36,785 bases of DNA from an uncultured Prolixibacteraceae bacterium (GTDB taxonomy: Bacteria; Bacteroidota; Bacteroidia; Bacteroidales; Prolixibacteraceae). Shown in pieces: positions 1 through 8,988 of the stretch. Position numbers and translations under genes: made by a program. The stretch lies in contig CAIPKZ010000198.1 of NCBI GenBank assembly GCA_903865775.1, forward strand, positions 1 through 36,785, in the 5' to 3' direction. Position 1 is the stretch's first letter. Each line of letters begins with the position of its first letter. Under the pieces are notes generated by a model that was given only the letters and a program-made list of their open reading frames with translations, was not told the origin of the DNA and did no database searches.

Positions 1-1674
1 AATCGTTCATTAACCCCACTTGTTGGTTCTGCAAAACACAGGGAGGTTGCCCGCGAATGTGTCCGACAGTCGTTGGTGGTTTTGAAAAAGAAAGATGGTA
101 TTTTACCATTAACAAAAACAGGCCTGAAAATCCATGTTTCCGGGAAAAGCGCAAATAATCTGGAAAATCAATGTGGGGGTTGGACGCTTGGTTGGCAGAA
201 TTTTGAAGGTAAAAAAACAACTGGTACAACCATATTGCAAGGGATTAAAAACAAATTACCGGCTGCTAATGTGAGTTTTGCCGCTGATGGATCCAATGCA
301 TCGGGAGCTGATGTGGCAATAGCTGTCATTGGTGAAACTCCTTATGCCGAAGGCACCGGAGACAAAGCAGATTTATCGCTCGATGCTCAAGATGTAGAAG
401 TTGTTCGAAGGCTCAAATCAACAGGTGTTCCGGTAGTGGTAATTATAGTTTCAGGTCGCCCATTAATCATTAATTCTATTTTACCCTATTGCGATGCTGT
501 GATTGCTGCGTGGTTGCCCGGAACTGAAGGTGATGGCGTTGCCGATGTGCTTTTTGGCGATTATCAGCCTGTTGGCCGTTTAGGACATTCATGGCCCCGT
601 AGCATGAAACAAATACCTATCAATGTGGGCGATCCAAATTACAATCCGCTCTTTGCTTACAATTTTGGAATTACTTCGCTCTCTGATGCTCCTTTAGGTT
701 CAACGCCCCGGTTTTTCTCTGCTGTAACCACTTCAGGTGGCGATAGCATTGAAATTTCTTTTACCAAACCAATGGCCGATCCGTCATTGCATGTTGAAAG
801 TTTTCAAGTTAGGGTAAACAATGTGCTTAATCCTGTGGTGAAAGCTGTTTTAAAGAATTCAGATACAAATACTATTCAGTTAATCATTAAGAATCCAGTT
901 AAAGCAGATGATGCGGTAACATTTTCGTATTTACCAGGCACATATACAGCTATGGATAAGGGTGTTCTTGAGGCAATTACAAATGAAGACGTATTCAATA
1001 TTCTAAACGAGCTAAAGTTTATCATGAAGATCCCTGGAAAAATTGAAGCGGAAAATTACTTATTTATGAATGGTGTTCAGACTGAAAATACATCTGATGT
1101 CGGAGGTGGAAAAAATGTGGGGTACATTGATGCCGGCGATTGGCTTGATTTTTCTGTGGATATAGTGGAAGATGGGATTTATTCAGTGGAATATCGAGTA
1201 GCAGGCCAGGGAGCAGGCAAAATATTGCTCCAAACCCCCGGTGTGGCCGATTCCAAAACTTTGGCAACTACCACTTTCTCCGCAACTGGAGCTTGGCAAA
1301 CCTGGACAACAGTTAAAGCCACTGTTTCTCTAAAAAAAGGTAAACAAATTCTTCGCGTGTTTTTCGCTAACGGACAGACCAACATCAATTGGATTAATTT
1401 TGTAAAAGACACCAATACCGGCATAAAAACAATGAACGATACCGGTTTTGAGGTTTTTCCAAATCCGGCAAGCAAAGAATTGAAAATCAGGAGTGACGGA
1501 TTTGAATACACTAAAACTGAAATATGCGATATCAATGGAAAAGTATTGTATTCAATGGAAAGTAATTTCGAATCAGAAAAAAGTATTCCAATCAATTTGG
1601 CCAATGGCTATTATTTGATTGCATTGAGTAATTCAAAAGATATACGGATAAGAAAAATATTTGTAAACAAATAA
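1..1674 (+). CDS. Glycoside hydrolase family 3, C-terminal part, with CBM6 and T9SS sorting domain (5' truncated by window)
   Basis: The reading frame is open from base 1, so the start and the N-terminal TIM-barrel with the nucleophile Asp lie upstream. The first visible residues (GSAKHREVARECVRQSLVVL) are the typical entry into the GH3 C-terminal alpha/beta domain, which runs to about visible residue 225. The AEGTGDKADLSL segment near residue 117 is where GH3 enzymes often carry the acid/base Glu. Next come an Ig/SWM-like domain (about 234-335), a CBM6 module (about 344-467, with the IEAENY entry and a WINFV end) and a T9SS type A sorting domain (about 478-557, VFPNPASKEL). The protein is probably a secreted or surface-attached beta-glucosidase or beta-xylosidase releasing terminal sugars from a hemicellulose. 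It is first of six same-strand genes with gaps of 11 bp or less. Exact specificity cannot be read from the sequence. Confidence 0.9.
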   Translation, partial: NRSLTPLVGSAKHREVARECVRQSLVVLKKKDGILPLTKTGLKIHVSGKSANNLENQCGGWTLGWQNFEGKKTTGTTILQGIKNKLPAANVSFAADGSNASGADVAIAVIGETPYAEGTGDKADLSLDAQDVEVVRRLKSTGVPVVVIIVSGRPLIINSILPYCDAVIAAWLPGTEGDGVADVLFGDYQPVGRLGHSWPRSMKQIPINVGDPNYNPLFAYNFGITSLSDAPLGSTPRFFSAVTTSGGDSIEISFTKPMADPSLHVESFQVRVNNVLNPVVKAVLKNSDTNTIQLIIKNPVKADDAVTFSYLPGTYTAMDKGVLEAITNEDVFNILNELKFIMKIPGKIEAENYLFMNGVQTENTSDVGGGKNVGYIDAGDWLDFSVDIVEDGIYSVEYRVAGQGAGKILLQTPGVADSKTLATTTFSATGAWQTWTTVKATVSLKKGKQILRVFFANGQTNINWINFVKDTNTGIKTMNDTGFEVFPNPASKELKIRSDGFEYTKTEICDINGKVLYSMESNFESEKSIPINLANGYYLIALSNSKDIRIRKIFVNK

Positions 1675-1684
1675 ATATTTATAA

Positions 1685-3082
1685 ATGAGAAATTTGACAA
1701 GTAAAATAGTTGCACTTTACTTCATACTGACTGGCATTTTCTTTAGTATAAATGTACCAGCCCAAAATCCATTTCTTCCGGCATGGGAGCATATCCCCGA
1801 TGGTGAACCGCGCGTTTTTGGCGACCGTGTTTATATTTATGGTTCGCACGACAAAGCGGGTTCCAATACCTTTTGCGACACTAAACATGTGGTTTGGTCG
1901 GCAGCATTGAACGATTTGACCAACTGGAAAATGGAAAGCGAATCATTCTTTTCGAAAGCTGACGCAAAAGGAATTGACGATGTGCCCTGGAGCGACAACG
2001 ATTTGTATGCTCCTGATGTGGTGGAGAAAGGCGGAAAATATTACCTCTATTTTTATGTTGTTGGAGCGCCGGGTGGTGTGGCTGTGAGCGATAAACCGGG
2101 CGGCCCGTTTAAATTGGTGTCGCAGTATAAAACGCCAGCCGCTATGCACGATTCGCTCACCAACTGGAAACAGTTTATCGATCCGGGTGTATTGGTCGAC
2201 GACGATGGCCGGGTGTATATTTATTGCGGTTACAAATGGTCGTATATGGCCGAACTGAACCCCGACAACATGTACGAGGTTTTACCAAATACTTATCAGC
2301 GCGATATTATCCCGATAACGCAACCTTTCAATTTCTTTGAAGCTGCTTCGCCCAGGAAAATTAACGGAAAATATTACATGATTTATGCCGACGGCGGACT
2401 TATGGTTTATGCCACAAGTTATTCACCCAGAGGTCCTTTTAAATATGGCGGCGTGATTATCCGGAACGGGCGCGATTATCCGGGTGGCAATATTCATGGT
2501 TCGTTGATGGAAATAAACGGTCAATGGTACATTTTCTACCACCGAATGACCAACAACACCATCATGTCGCGCAAAGCCTGTGTCGAGAAAGTTCATTTCG
2601 AACCCGACGGAAGCATCAAAGAAGTAGATATGACCTCGATGGGATTTGCCGATAAACTCGACCCTTACAAGGAAAATTCAACCTACATCGCCTGTGTTTT
2701 AACGGGTGGAAATTACATTACAGAGGTTGATAGCCTGACACATCCGGTAATTAAAAACAAAAACAATTGCGTAATCGGCTTTAAATATTTCGATTTCACC
2801 ACCAAGTCAAAAAGCGGGCAAACCAAATTTTCGGCCTCAATTAAGGGCAATGTGGCTTCAGGAAAAATGGAGATTTGGATTGACTCCACAGACCCAACCC
2901 GCGGAACAAAGATCGGGACCGTAAATATCGAAAACCAAGGAGTTGAAGAAACAACCTGGCGCGAGATATCTACCCAAGTGGATCAAGTAACCGGCGTTCA
3001 TGGGCTGTATTTTAAATTCGTTTCAGAAAACGAAAATGGTATCATTTGCGACCTTAAGTCGTTCAATTTCAAAAAACAATAA
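1685..3082 (+). CDS. Glycoside hydrolase family 43 protein (465 aa), secreted
   Basis: A signal peptide (residues 1-26, ending VPAQ) is followed by a five-bladed GH43 propeller (about 27-330) and a C-terminal beta-sandwich resembling CBM6 (about 340-465). Likely catalytic residues by family pattern are Asp39 (IPDGEPRV, base), Asp166 (FIDPGVLV, pKa modulator) and Glu219 (FFEAASPRK, acid). GH43 enzymes remove arabinofuranosyl or xylosyl groups from xylan, arabinan or related glycans. No T9SS domain is present, so the enzyme is probably periplasmic, unlike its neighbours on both sides. It starts 10 bp after the GH3 stop and ends 3 bp before the GH44 gene, which supports one operon. Which GH43 subfamily it belongs to is not resolved. 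Confidence 0.85.
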   Translation: MRNLTSKIVALYFILTGIFFSINVPAQNPFLPAWEHIPDGEPRVFGDRVYIYGSHDKAGSNTFCDTKHVVWSAALNDLTNWKMESESFFSKADAKGIDDVPWSDNDLYAPDVVEKGGKYYLYFYVVGAPGGVAVSDKPGGPFKLVSQYKTPAAMHDSLTNWKQFIDPGVLVDDDGRVYIYCGYKWSYMAELNPDNMYEVLPNTYQRDIIPITQPFNFFEAASPRKINGKYYMIYADGGLMVYATSYSPRGPFKYGGVIIRNGRDYPGGNIHGSLMEINGQWYIFYHRMTNNTIMSRKACVEKVHFEPDGSIKEVDMTSMGFADKLDPYKENSTYIACVLTGGNYITEVDSLTHPVIKNKNNCVIGFKYFDFTTKSKSGQTKFSASIKGNVASGKMEIWIDSTDPTRGTKIGTVNIENQGVEETTWREISTQVDQVTGVHGLYFKFVSENENGIICDLKSFNFKKQ

Positions 3083-3085
3083 ACA

Positions 3086-4981
3086 ATGAATTCGATCTTT
3101 AAATCATTTGTATTTGCTGTGGTCATATGTATGCCAATAGTCGCAGCCTCTCAAGAAGAAGTTACCATCACAGTTGATGTTAAGGCCAATAACAAACCTA
3201 TTTCGCCCTATATTTATGGCCGTAACAATACACTGAGCTACGATAAAGCTAAACCTTTAACAACTGCCGACTGGACAAGAATAAAGGATTCCGGAGTTAA
3301 GATCTTGCGCGAATACCATGGCAATAATGGCACAAAATACAATTGGCGCTTAAAAATGTCGAGCGCACCTGATTGGTTCAATATGTGTTTTAAGGAAGAC
3401 TGGGATTATGCAGTGAAAACTCTTCAGGAAAAAGCGCCTGAAATACAGGGCATGTGGGGATTTCAACTTTCGGGCAAAGCAACAAAAAGTACAGCCTACA
3501 ACTACGATGTATGGGATTTATATATAAAAACAGGTCAAAAGGCATGGCCACCGGTTTCCTCCGACCAAAATCTTGCGGGTGGTGGTGAACCTGATTTGAC
3601 TCCGGGCGCAAAAAATGCATTAAAAGAAGGAAACTCCGATTTGTACCTGATGGACTGGCCGGCAGATTCAACTGTTGGCATCCTCGATCACTGGTTTGGC
3701 GATAAAGGCCTAAACTTTAAAAAAGAAAAAGCCCAATACTGGTGCATGGACAATGAAGTTGAAATCTGGAGTGGAACCCATAATGATGTTAAACCAGCTT
3801 TAACAGCTGACCAATTCATTGAGAACTATATTAAAACGGCTAAACTTGCCCGTGCAAAATATCCGGACATAAAATTGGTTGGCCCGGCAACTTGTAACGA
3901 ATGGTTTTGGTGGGCCTCCTGGGGCAAGCATACACCCAAAATCTGGCTCGAATATTTTATCAAACGAATTGCTGATGAAGAAAAAGCAAGTGGCGTAAAA
4001 TTATTGGATGTATTGGATCTTCACTACTATCCGGGGACCTCCGATTCAACAAAACTAATGCAAATGCATCGCGTTTATTTCGACAAAACATACAATTTTC
4101 CTGAAGCAAGTGGCGCTTCAATGGCCAATGGTGGCTGGGATACAAGCATCAAAAAAGAATATATCCTGGAACGCAGCAGAGCATGGTTAACCAAATATTT
4201 TGGTCCGAACCATAACATTGGACTGGGAGTGACCGAGACCGGTATTAACTCAAAAAATCCGAATGTGCAGGCTATTTTTTATGCATCGGTGATGGGCGAA
4301 TTCATGAAGAATGGTGGCGAGTTGTTTACCCCATGGAGCTGGAATGTGGGAATGTGGGAGGCTTTACACCTTTTCGCACGGTACAATAAATCAATTTGTA
4401 TACAGTCACCTTCCAGTCAGGAAGAGTTTGTGAATGCCTATTCAAGTATAAACAGCACATCCGATTCGCTGGTTGTTACATTGATCAATCGCTCAACGAC
4501 CATTGCAAAAACCACTAAGGTCAATTTTCCAAATTTCAGGTTGAACGAAGAAGGCTTTACCAGTTTGACGCTTAAAAACCTACCTAAAACGGAAACTTAC
4601 TTTTCGCATACTAAAAATGCTTTGATTAAATCAACTGTCACTAAAACAGAAAATTCTGTTGATATTACCTTAGCTCCTTTATCCATAACAACCCTAATAC
4701 TAAAAGGAGCCTATGACAACACTGTTTCGAGCCCAAGCCTAAAAAATGGAAATTCGTTCAAGATTTATCCAAATCCGGCAAAAAATGAATTGTACATCGA
4801 ATCAGGAGATTTTCAATATGATAAGATTGAAATTATTGATATGAATGGAAAATTGATCCAATCAAAACAGGTTTCTTTTGAACCAAAAACACGTCTGCCA
4901 ATTTCGCTCCCAGACGGCATTTATTGTTTGAAAATCAGTAATAAAAAAGATTTCTATACTCGGAATTTTATCATCAAATAA
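3086..4981 (+). CDS. Glycoside hydrolase family 44 endo-beta-1,4-glucanase/xyloglucanase with T9SS sorting domain
   Basis: The product has 631 residues. A signal peptide (about 1-22) precedes a GH44-type catalytic region. GH44 hallmarks are visible: KPISPYIYGRNN (37-48), a GNNGTKYNW segment near 79-87, YWCMDNEVEIWSGTHNDVKP (218-237) and LLDVLDLHYYP (306-316). By family comparison Glu224 (MDNE) is the acid/base and Glu384 (GVTETG) the nucleophile. A beta-rich domain (about 430-545) follows, as in other GH44 enzymes, then a T9SS sorting domain (about 553-631). GH44 enzymes cleave internal beta-1,4-glucan bonds in xyloglucan, carboxymethylcellulose or glucomannan with retention. The residue after DNE is Val, where GH44 commonly has Pro. 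GH30 or GH5 are less likely because the THxDVxP and DLHYYP blocks fit GH44. Confidence 0.85.
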   Translation: MNSIFKSFVFAVVICMPIVAASQEEVTITVDVKANNKPISPYIYGRNNTLSYDKAKPLTTADWTRIKDSGVKILREYHGNNGTKYNWRLKMSSAPDWFNMCFKEDWDYAVKTLQEKAPEIQGMWGFQLSGKATKSTAYNYDVWDLYIKTGQKAWPPVSSDQNLAGGGEPDLTPGAKNALKEGNSDLYLMDWPADSTVGILDHWFGDKGLNFKKEKAQYWCMDNEVEIWSGTHNDVKPALTADQFIENYIKTAKLARAKYPDIKLVGPATCNEWFWWASWGKHTPKIWLEYFIKRIADEEKASGVKLLDVLDLHYYPGTSDSTKLMQMHRVYFDKTYNFPEASGASMANGGWDTSIKKEYILERSRAWLTKYFGPNHNIGLGVTETGINSKNPNVQAIFYASVMGEFMKNGGELFTPWSWNVGMWEALHLFARYNKSICIQSPSSQEEFVNAYSSINSTSDSLVVTLINRSTTIAKTTKVNFPNFRLNEEGFTSLTLKNLPKTETYFSHTKNALIKSTVTKTENSVDITLAPLSITTLILKGAYDNTVSSPSLKNGNSFKIYPNPAKNELYIESGDFQYDKIEIIDMNGKLIQSKQVSFEPKTRLPISLPDGIYCLKISNKKDFYTRNFIIK

Positions 4982-4992
4982 TACTTATCAAA

Positions 4993-7620
4993 ATGAATTC
5001 AACCTATAGGAAATCTGTCCTGCTATTTTTTCTGGTACTGAATTTTTGGTTTGCGGGAATTTCTCAAATTACATTTCGAAATCCAATCATATCCGGATTG
5101 GCTTCCGACCCAAGTATTTGTCGTGTTGGTGACGATTATTACCTGGTAACATCCACTTTCGAGTATTTCCCCGGTTTACCAATTTACCAAAGCAAAGATC
5201 TGGTTCACTGGAAAATAATAGGATATGCTTTGCACAAAGCAAGTCAAAATCCACTGATGGGTTGCGATTCGGGTACCGGTGGCCAGTATGCACCTACCAT
5301 TCGATACAACAATGGAATTTTCTATGTGGTTTGTACCAATTATGGAGGGCAAGGTTCAAAGGGTGCTTTTTATGTAACAGCAACCAATCCGGCCGGTCCC
5401 TGGTCGGAACCTCATTGGACGGATAACTGGGGTGTTGACCCCTCGCTGCTTTTTGCAAATGACAGTATTTATTACACACATCCGGCCGGCTGCGATGGTT
5501 ATTTTATGCAAGCCACACTCAATCTTAAAACCGGCAAATTCAATAAACCCGAGAGGAAACTTGCAAACGGAACAGGCGGCGCTTGTCCCGAAGGTCCACA
5601 CATGTACAAACTAAACGACAAGTATTATCTTATGGCGGCTGAAGGTGGTACTGGTTATGGTCACATGGAAACCATGCAACGCAGCGATTCGCCCTGGGGA
5701 CCTTTTGTGAAAAGTCCAATTAATCCGATTGTTTCGCATAAAGACGACCCGGGTAATCCGTTTCAGGCCATTGGCCATGCCGATTTGGTAGAAACACCTG
5801 ATGGATGGTGGTTGGTTTGTCTGGGCTTCAGAACAAAAGGAGGCAATTACCATCACCTTGGACGCGAAACTTTTTTAGCTCCTGTAACCTGGAATGCCGA
5901 TGGATGGCCCAAGGTAATGCCTGATGGTATTGTAAAACAGGAAATGACAGCCCCAAATTTGCCTCAATACATTTGGCCAGCTGATCCTGTTCGCGACGGT
6001 TTTGATAAAACAAGCTTGAGGTTGGATTGGAATTTTGTCCGCAATCCGGGTAATTTTTGGTCATTGACTGACAAAGCCGGATCGCTTCAGTTAAAAGGTT
6101 CTTCATTAAGTTTTAAGGAAAAGCAATCACCGGCATTTGTTGGTCGAAGGCAAACCGCATTCAACTTGCTAGCTTCAACAAAAATTGATTTTGTTTCGAC
6201 TGCCGAAAACGAGGAAGCTGGTTTGGTTGTGCGTGGAAACGATGCCAACCATTTTGATTTTTTGATTACCACTTTTGCCGGAAAACGCATGGTAATGCTC
6301 CGTCAGTTTTTATCGGGCAAAACTGTGGGTCTTAATTACAGGGAAATTCCGGATGGTGAAATAATTTTGCGCATCAGCGCCACCGATTTGGAATACCAGT
6401 TTTGGGTTCAACAGGAAGGGAAGACTGCCGAGTTGATAGGGACAACACTAACCAAAAATATGTCAACCGAAGTTATTGGTGGTTTCACCGGGACTTTTAT
6501 TGGCATGTACGCCTCCGGAAATGGTAAAAACAGTACCAATCCGGCTTATTTCGATTGGTTCGATTTTGAAGAAAACCCTCAAATGCCTTTCGCTTGGACG
6601 ACAGGAACTCCGCCCACACAAAATAATATGGAGACCCCTTCGAATGTAGTTGCAGTTTCCAGCGCTTTTGATCAAATAAAAATTACATGGAATGACATTC
6701 AGGATGAAACCGGATATATCATTGAACGATACGACAATTCCCAATTTGTTGAAGTAGGTTCGACCGATGCAAACATTACAACATTTACTGACAAAGGATT
6801 AACAGGCAGTACATTATACATCTACCGGATTTCAGGAAAGAATGACCTTGGAAAATCGCTTCCCTCGGTTACATCCTCTGCCTTAACTTTGCCCACTCCG
6901 GGACCATACAGTGGAAAGGCAACTCAAATTCCGGGAAAATTGGAAGTGGAAGATTATGACATTGGGCCGGCTGGTATTGTATTTTCTGATTCCGATACAG
7001 GCAACTCCGGTGGAAAATACCGGTCAGACAATGTGGATATTGAGTCGTGCAGCGATACAGGAACCGGATATGATATTGGTTGGACAAATGCAGGTGAATG
7101 GTTGATTTACACCGTAGATGTTAACGATACTATAGTTGATATTGATTTCAGGGTTGGTTCGTCGTATGGTGGCAAAGCAAAACTCGAACTCGATAACCGC
7201 CTGATTGGTGAAATTTCTTTTACCGCAACTGGTGGCTGGCAGACCTGGAAGACATTTTCACTGAAAAAAGTAAAACTGCCCGCCGGGAAGAACAAAAAAC
7301 TCAAACTTACGATATCACAGGCTGGCTTTAACATCAATTGGATTAGTTTTAGTAAAAGCAGTACTGTTGGGATTCAAACAATTGACAGTCAGAAATTAAA
7401 GGTTTACCCAAATCCGGCAAAGAATGAACTTTACATCGAATCGAATGAATTTCAGTATGATAGAATTGAAATATTTGACATGACCGGAAAGTTGATTCAA
7501 TCGAAGCAGGTTGTTTTTGAGCAGAAAAAACGATTGGATCTTTCACTGCCAAATGGTATTTATTGCTTGAAAATCAGCAATAAAGAGCAATTGGTTACAA
7601 GAACATTTATAATAAAATAA
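4993..7620 (+). CDS. Multidomain GH43 beta-xylosidase/arabinofuranosidase with FN3, CBM6 and T9SS domain
   Basis: The product has 875 residues with a signal peptide (about 1-25). The GH43 propeller spans about 26-320, with candidate catalytic Asp39 (ASDPSI), Asp149 (GVDPSLLF) and Glu200 (CPEGPHMYK). A large C-terminal beta-sandwich (about 335-525), as in two-domain beta-xylosidases of subfamilies 11/12, follows. Next are a fibronectin type III domain (about 550-640), a CBM6 (about 655-790) and a T9SS type A domain (about 795-875). It likely releases xylose or arabinose from oligo- or polysaccharide at the cell surface. Its sorting domain is nearly the same as that of the preceding GH44 protein, which suggests domain copying within the locus. 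It follows GH44 by 11 bp and precedes the next GH43 gene by 6 bp. Confidence 0.9.
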   Translation: MNSTYRKSVLLFFLVLNFWFAGISQITFRNPIISGLASDPSICRVGDDYYLVTSTFEYFPGLPIYQSKDLVHWKIIGYALHKASQNPLMGCDSGTGGQYAPTIRYNNGIFYVVCTNYGGQGSKGAFYVTATNPAGPWSEPHWTDNWGVDPSLLFANDSIYYTHPAGCDGYFMQATLNLKTGKFNKPERKLANGTGGACPEGPHMYKLNDKYYLMAAEGGTGYGHMETMQRSDSPWGPFVKSPINPIVSHKDDPGNPFQAIGHADLVETPDGWWLVCLGFRTKGGNYHHLGRETFLAPVTWNADGWPKVMPDGIVKQEMTAPNLPQYIWPADPVRDGFDKTSLRLDWNFVRNPGNFWSLTDKAGSLQLKGSSLSFKEKQSPAFVGRRQTAFNLLASTKIDFVSTAENEEAGLVVRGNDANHFDFLITTFAGKRMVMLRQFLSGKTVGLNYREIPDGEIILRISATDLEYQFWVQQEGKTAELIGTTLTKNMSTEVIGGFTGTFIGMYASGNGKNSTNPAYFDWFDFEENPQMPFAWTTGTPPTQNNMETPSNVVAVSSAFDQIKITWNDIQDETGYIIERYDNSQFVEVGSTDANITTFTDKGLTGSTLYIYRISGKNDLGKSLPSVTSSALTLPTPGPYSGKATQIPGKLEVEDYDIGPAGIVFSDSDTGNSGGKYRSDNVDIESCSDTGTGYDIGWTNAGEWLIYTVDVNDTIVDIDFRVGSSYGGKAKLELDNRLIGEISFTATGGWQTWKTFSLKKVKLPAGKNKKLKLTISQAGFNINWISFSKSSTVGIQTIDSQKLKVYPNPAKNELYIESNEFQYDRIEIFDMTGKLIQSKQVVFEQKKRLDLSLPNGIYCLKISNKEQLVTRTFIIK

Positions 7621-7626
7621 AAACAT

Positions 7627-8988
7627 ATGAAAAAAATTAGCATTATACTATTTGCCAGCATTTTATGCTTAAATAGCTATGCCCAGCGTCCATTAATCTC
7701 GCATATCTATGCAGCCGATCCTTCTGGTCATGTTTGGCCAACTGACACAACAACCTTGTGGCTTTATACATCGCACGATGTGCCGGGGACCAATCATCAT
7801 GCAACCATGTTCGACTACCATGTTTTTTCGACCAAAGACAGGGTGAACTGGACTGATCATGGCAGAGTTCTGTCACTCGACGATGTTTCGTGGGCGGTAA
7901 GCCATGCTTGGGCCATCGATGCCGTTTACCGCCACGACAAATACTATTTAATTTATTGCATGATTGAAAAAGCTACCGGAATGTTCCGAACCGGAATATC
8001 CGTAAGCGATGTTCCACAAGGTCCGTTTACCGATTTAGGGTTTATAAAAGGTGTTGAATGGGGCCAGGATCCTTGTGTTTTTGTTGACAACGATAATCGC
8101 GCATACCTCTATTGGGGCGCTGGTGGTGGGTGCTCAGCCGCAGAACTTAACGATGATTTGCTTTCGATAAAACCCGAAACAAAACGCGATTTGAAAAGCG
8201 AGCTTTTCGAAGTTTTTGAAGGCCCGTGGACACATAAATACAAAGGGAAATATTACTTGTCCTACCCTGCACTTCCCGGTGGACAATGGCCTGAACAAAT
8301 GTACTATGCTGTGGCTGACAAACCTCTTGGCCCATTTACCTATAAAGGCAATTCTATTCCTTTTTTTAAAGGGCAGGCCGGAACAAACCATGGTTCAATC
8401 GTAAAATTTAAAAACCAGTGGATTGCCTTTCATCATGCTTCAATTGTTTCAGGAGGGAAAAGCGAGGTTCGTAACCTGATGGCTGATTTTCTGTATTACA
8501 ATCCCGATGGAACCATTAAAACCATTATTCCTGATAATAAAAGCATTACAAATGGAGAACCAACCAAATGCACCATTTTGCTCGAAGCCGAAAGTGGAAA
8601 AGCAGCTGGCGGAAATATGGGTGGAACATCTATTGAATCAAGTTTTCCAGGCTTTTCAGGCAAAGGATATGTTACCGGTTTTGATATTCCCCACGACTAT
8701 GTATCGGTTTTGGTTCAGGTTGCCAAAGATATGAAGGCAAACCTCAAGATCCGGCTATCAGCCGAAACTGATTATAAAGCGGATATCCTGATCGGAGCAA
8801 CCATGCTGGCAGGATGGGACGGATCGGCAATGAAGAAAACGAATGGTTGGGAGCTGGTTGATTTAGGAGACGTGCAACTAAAAGAAGGTGACAACATCAT
8901 TCGGTTTAGCTGCAAATCAAACATTAACCTGAAACTTGACTACTTTTTAGTTACACCAGAAATGAAATCAAGAGCAACAAATAAATGA
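7627..8988 (+). CDS. Glycoside hydrolase family 43 protein with C-terminal CBM6/CBM35-like module (453 aa)
   Basis: A short signal peptide (1-19, ending SYAQ) leads into a GH43 propeller (about 20-305). Likely catalytic residues are Asp31 (YAADPSGHVW), Asp148 (WGQDPCVFVD) and Glu198 (FEGPWTHKY). The C-terminal region (about 315-445, ILLEAESGKAAGG start, LDYFLV end) has the shape of a CBM6/CBM35 carbohydrate-binding module. Family members are mostly arabinofuranosidases, xylosidases or galactan exo-enzymes. With no T9SS domain it is probably periplasmic. It overlaps the following gene by the 4-base ATGA, indicating translational coupling. Substrate choice among GH43 activities is uncertain. 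Confidence 0.85.
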   Translation: MKKISIILFASILCLNSYAQRPLISHIYAADPSGHVWPTDTTTLWLYTSHDVPGTNHHATMFDYHVFSTKDRVNWTDHGRVLSLDDVSWAVSHAWAIDAVYRHDKYYLIYCMIEKATGMFRTGISVSDVPQGPFTDLGFIKGVEWGQDPCVFVDNDNRAYLYWGAGGGCSAAELNDDLLSIKPETKRDLKSELFEVFEGPWTHKYKGKYYLSYPALPGGQWPEQMYYAVADKPLGPFTYKGNSIPFFKGQAGTNHGSIVKFKNQWIAFHHASIVSGGKSEVRNLMADFLYYNPDGTIKTIIPDNKSITNGEPTKCTILLEAESGKAAGGNMGGTSIESSFPGFSGKGYVTGFDIPHDYVSVLVQVAKDMKANLKIRLSAETDYKADILIGATMLAGWDGSAMKKTNGWELVDLGDVQLKEGDNIIRFSCKSNINLKLDYFLVTPEMKSRATNK

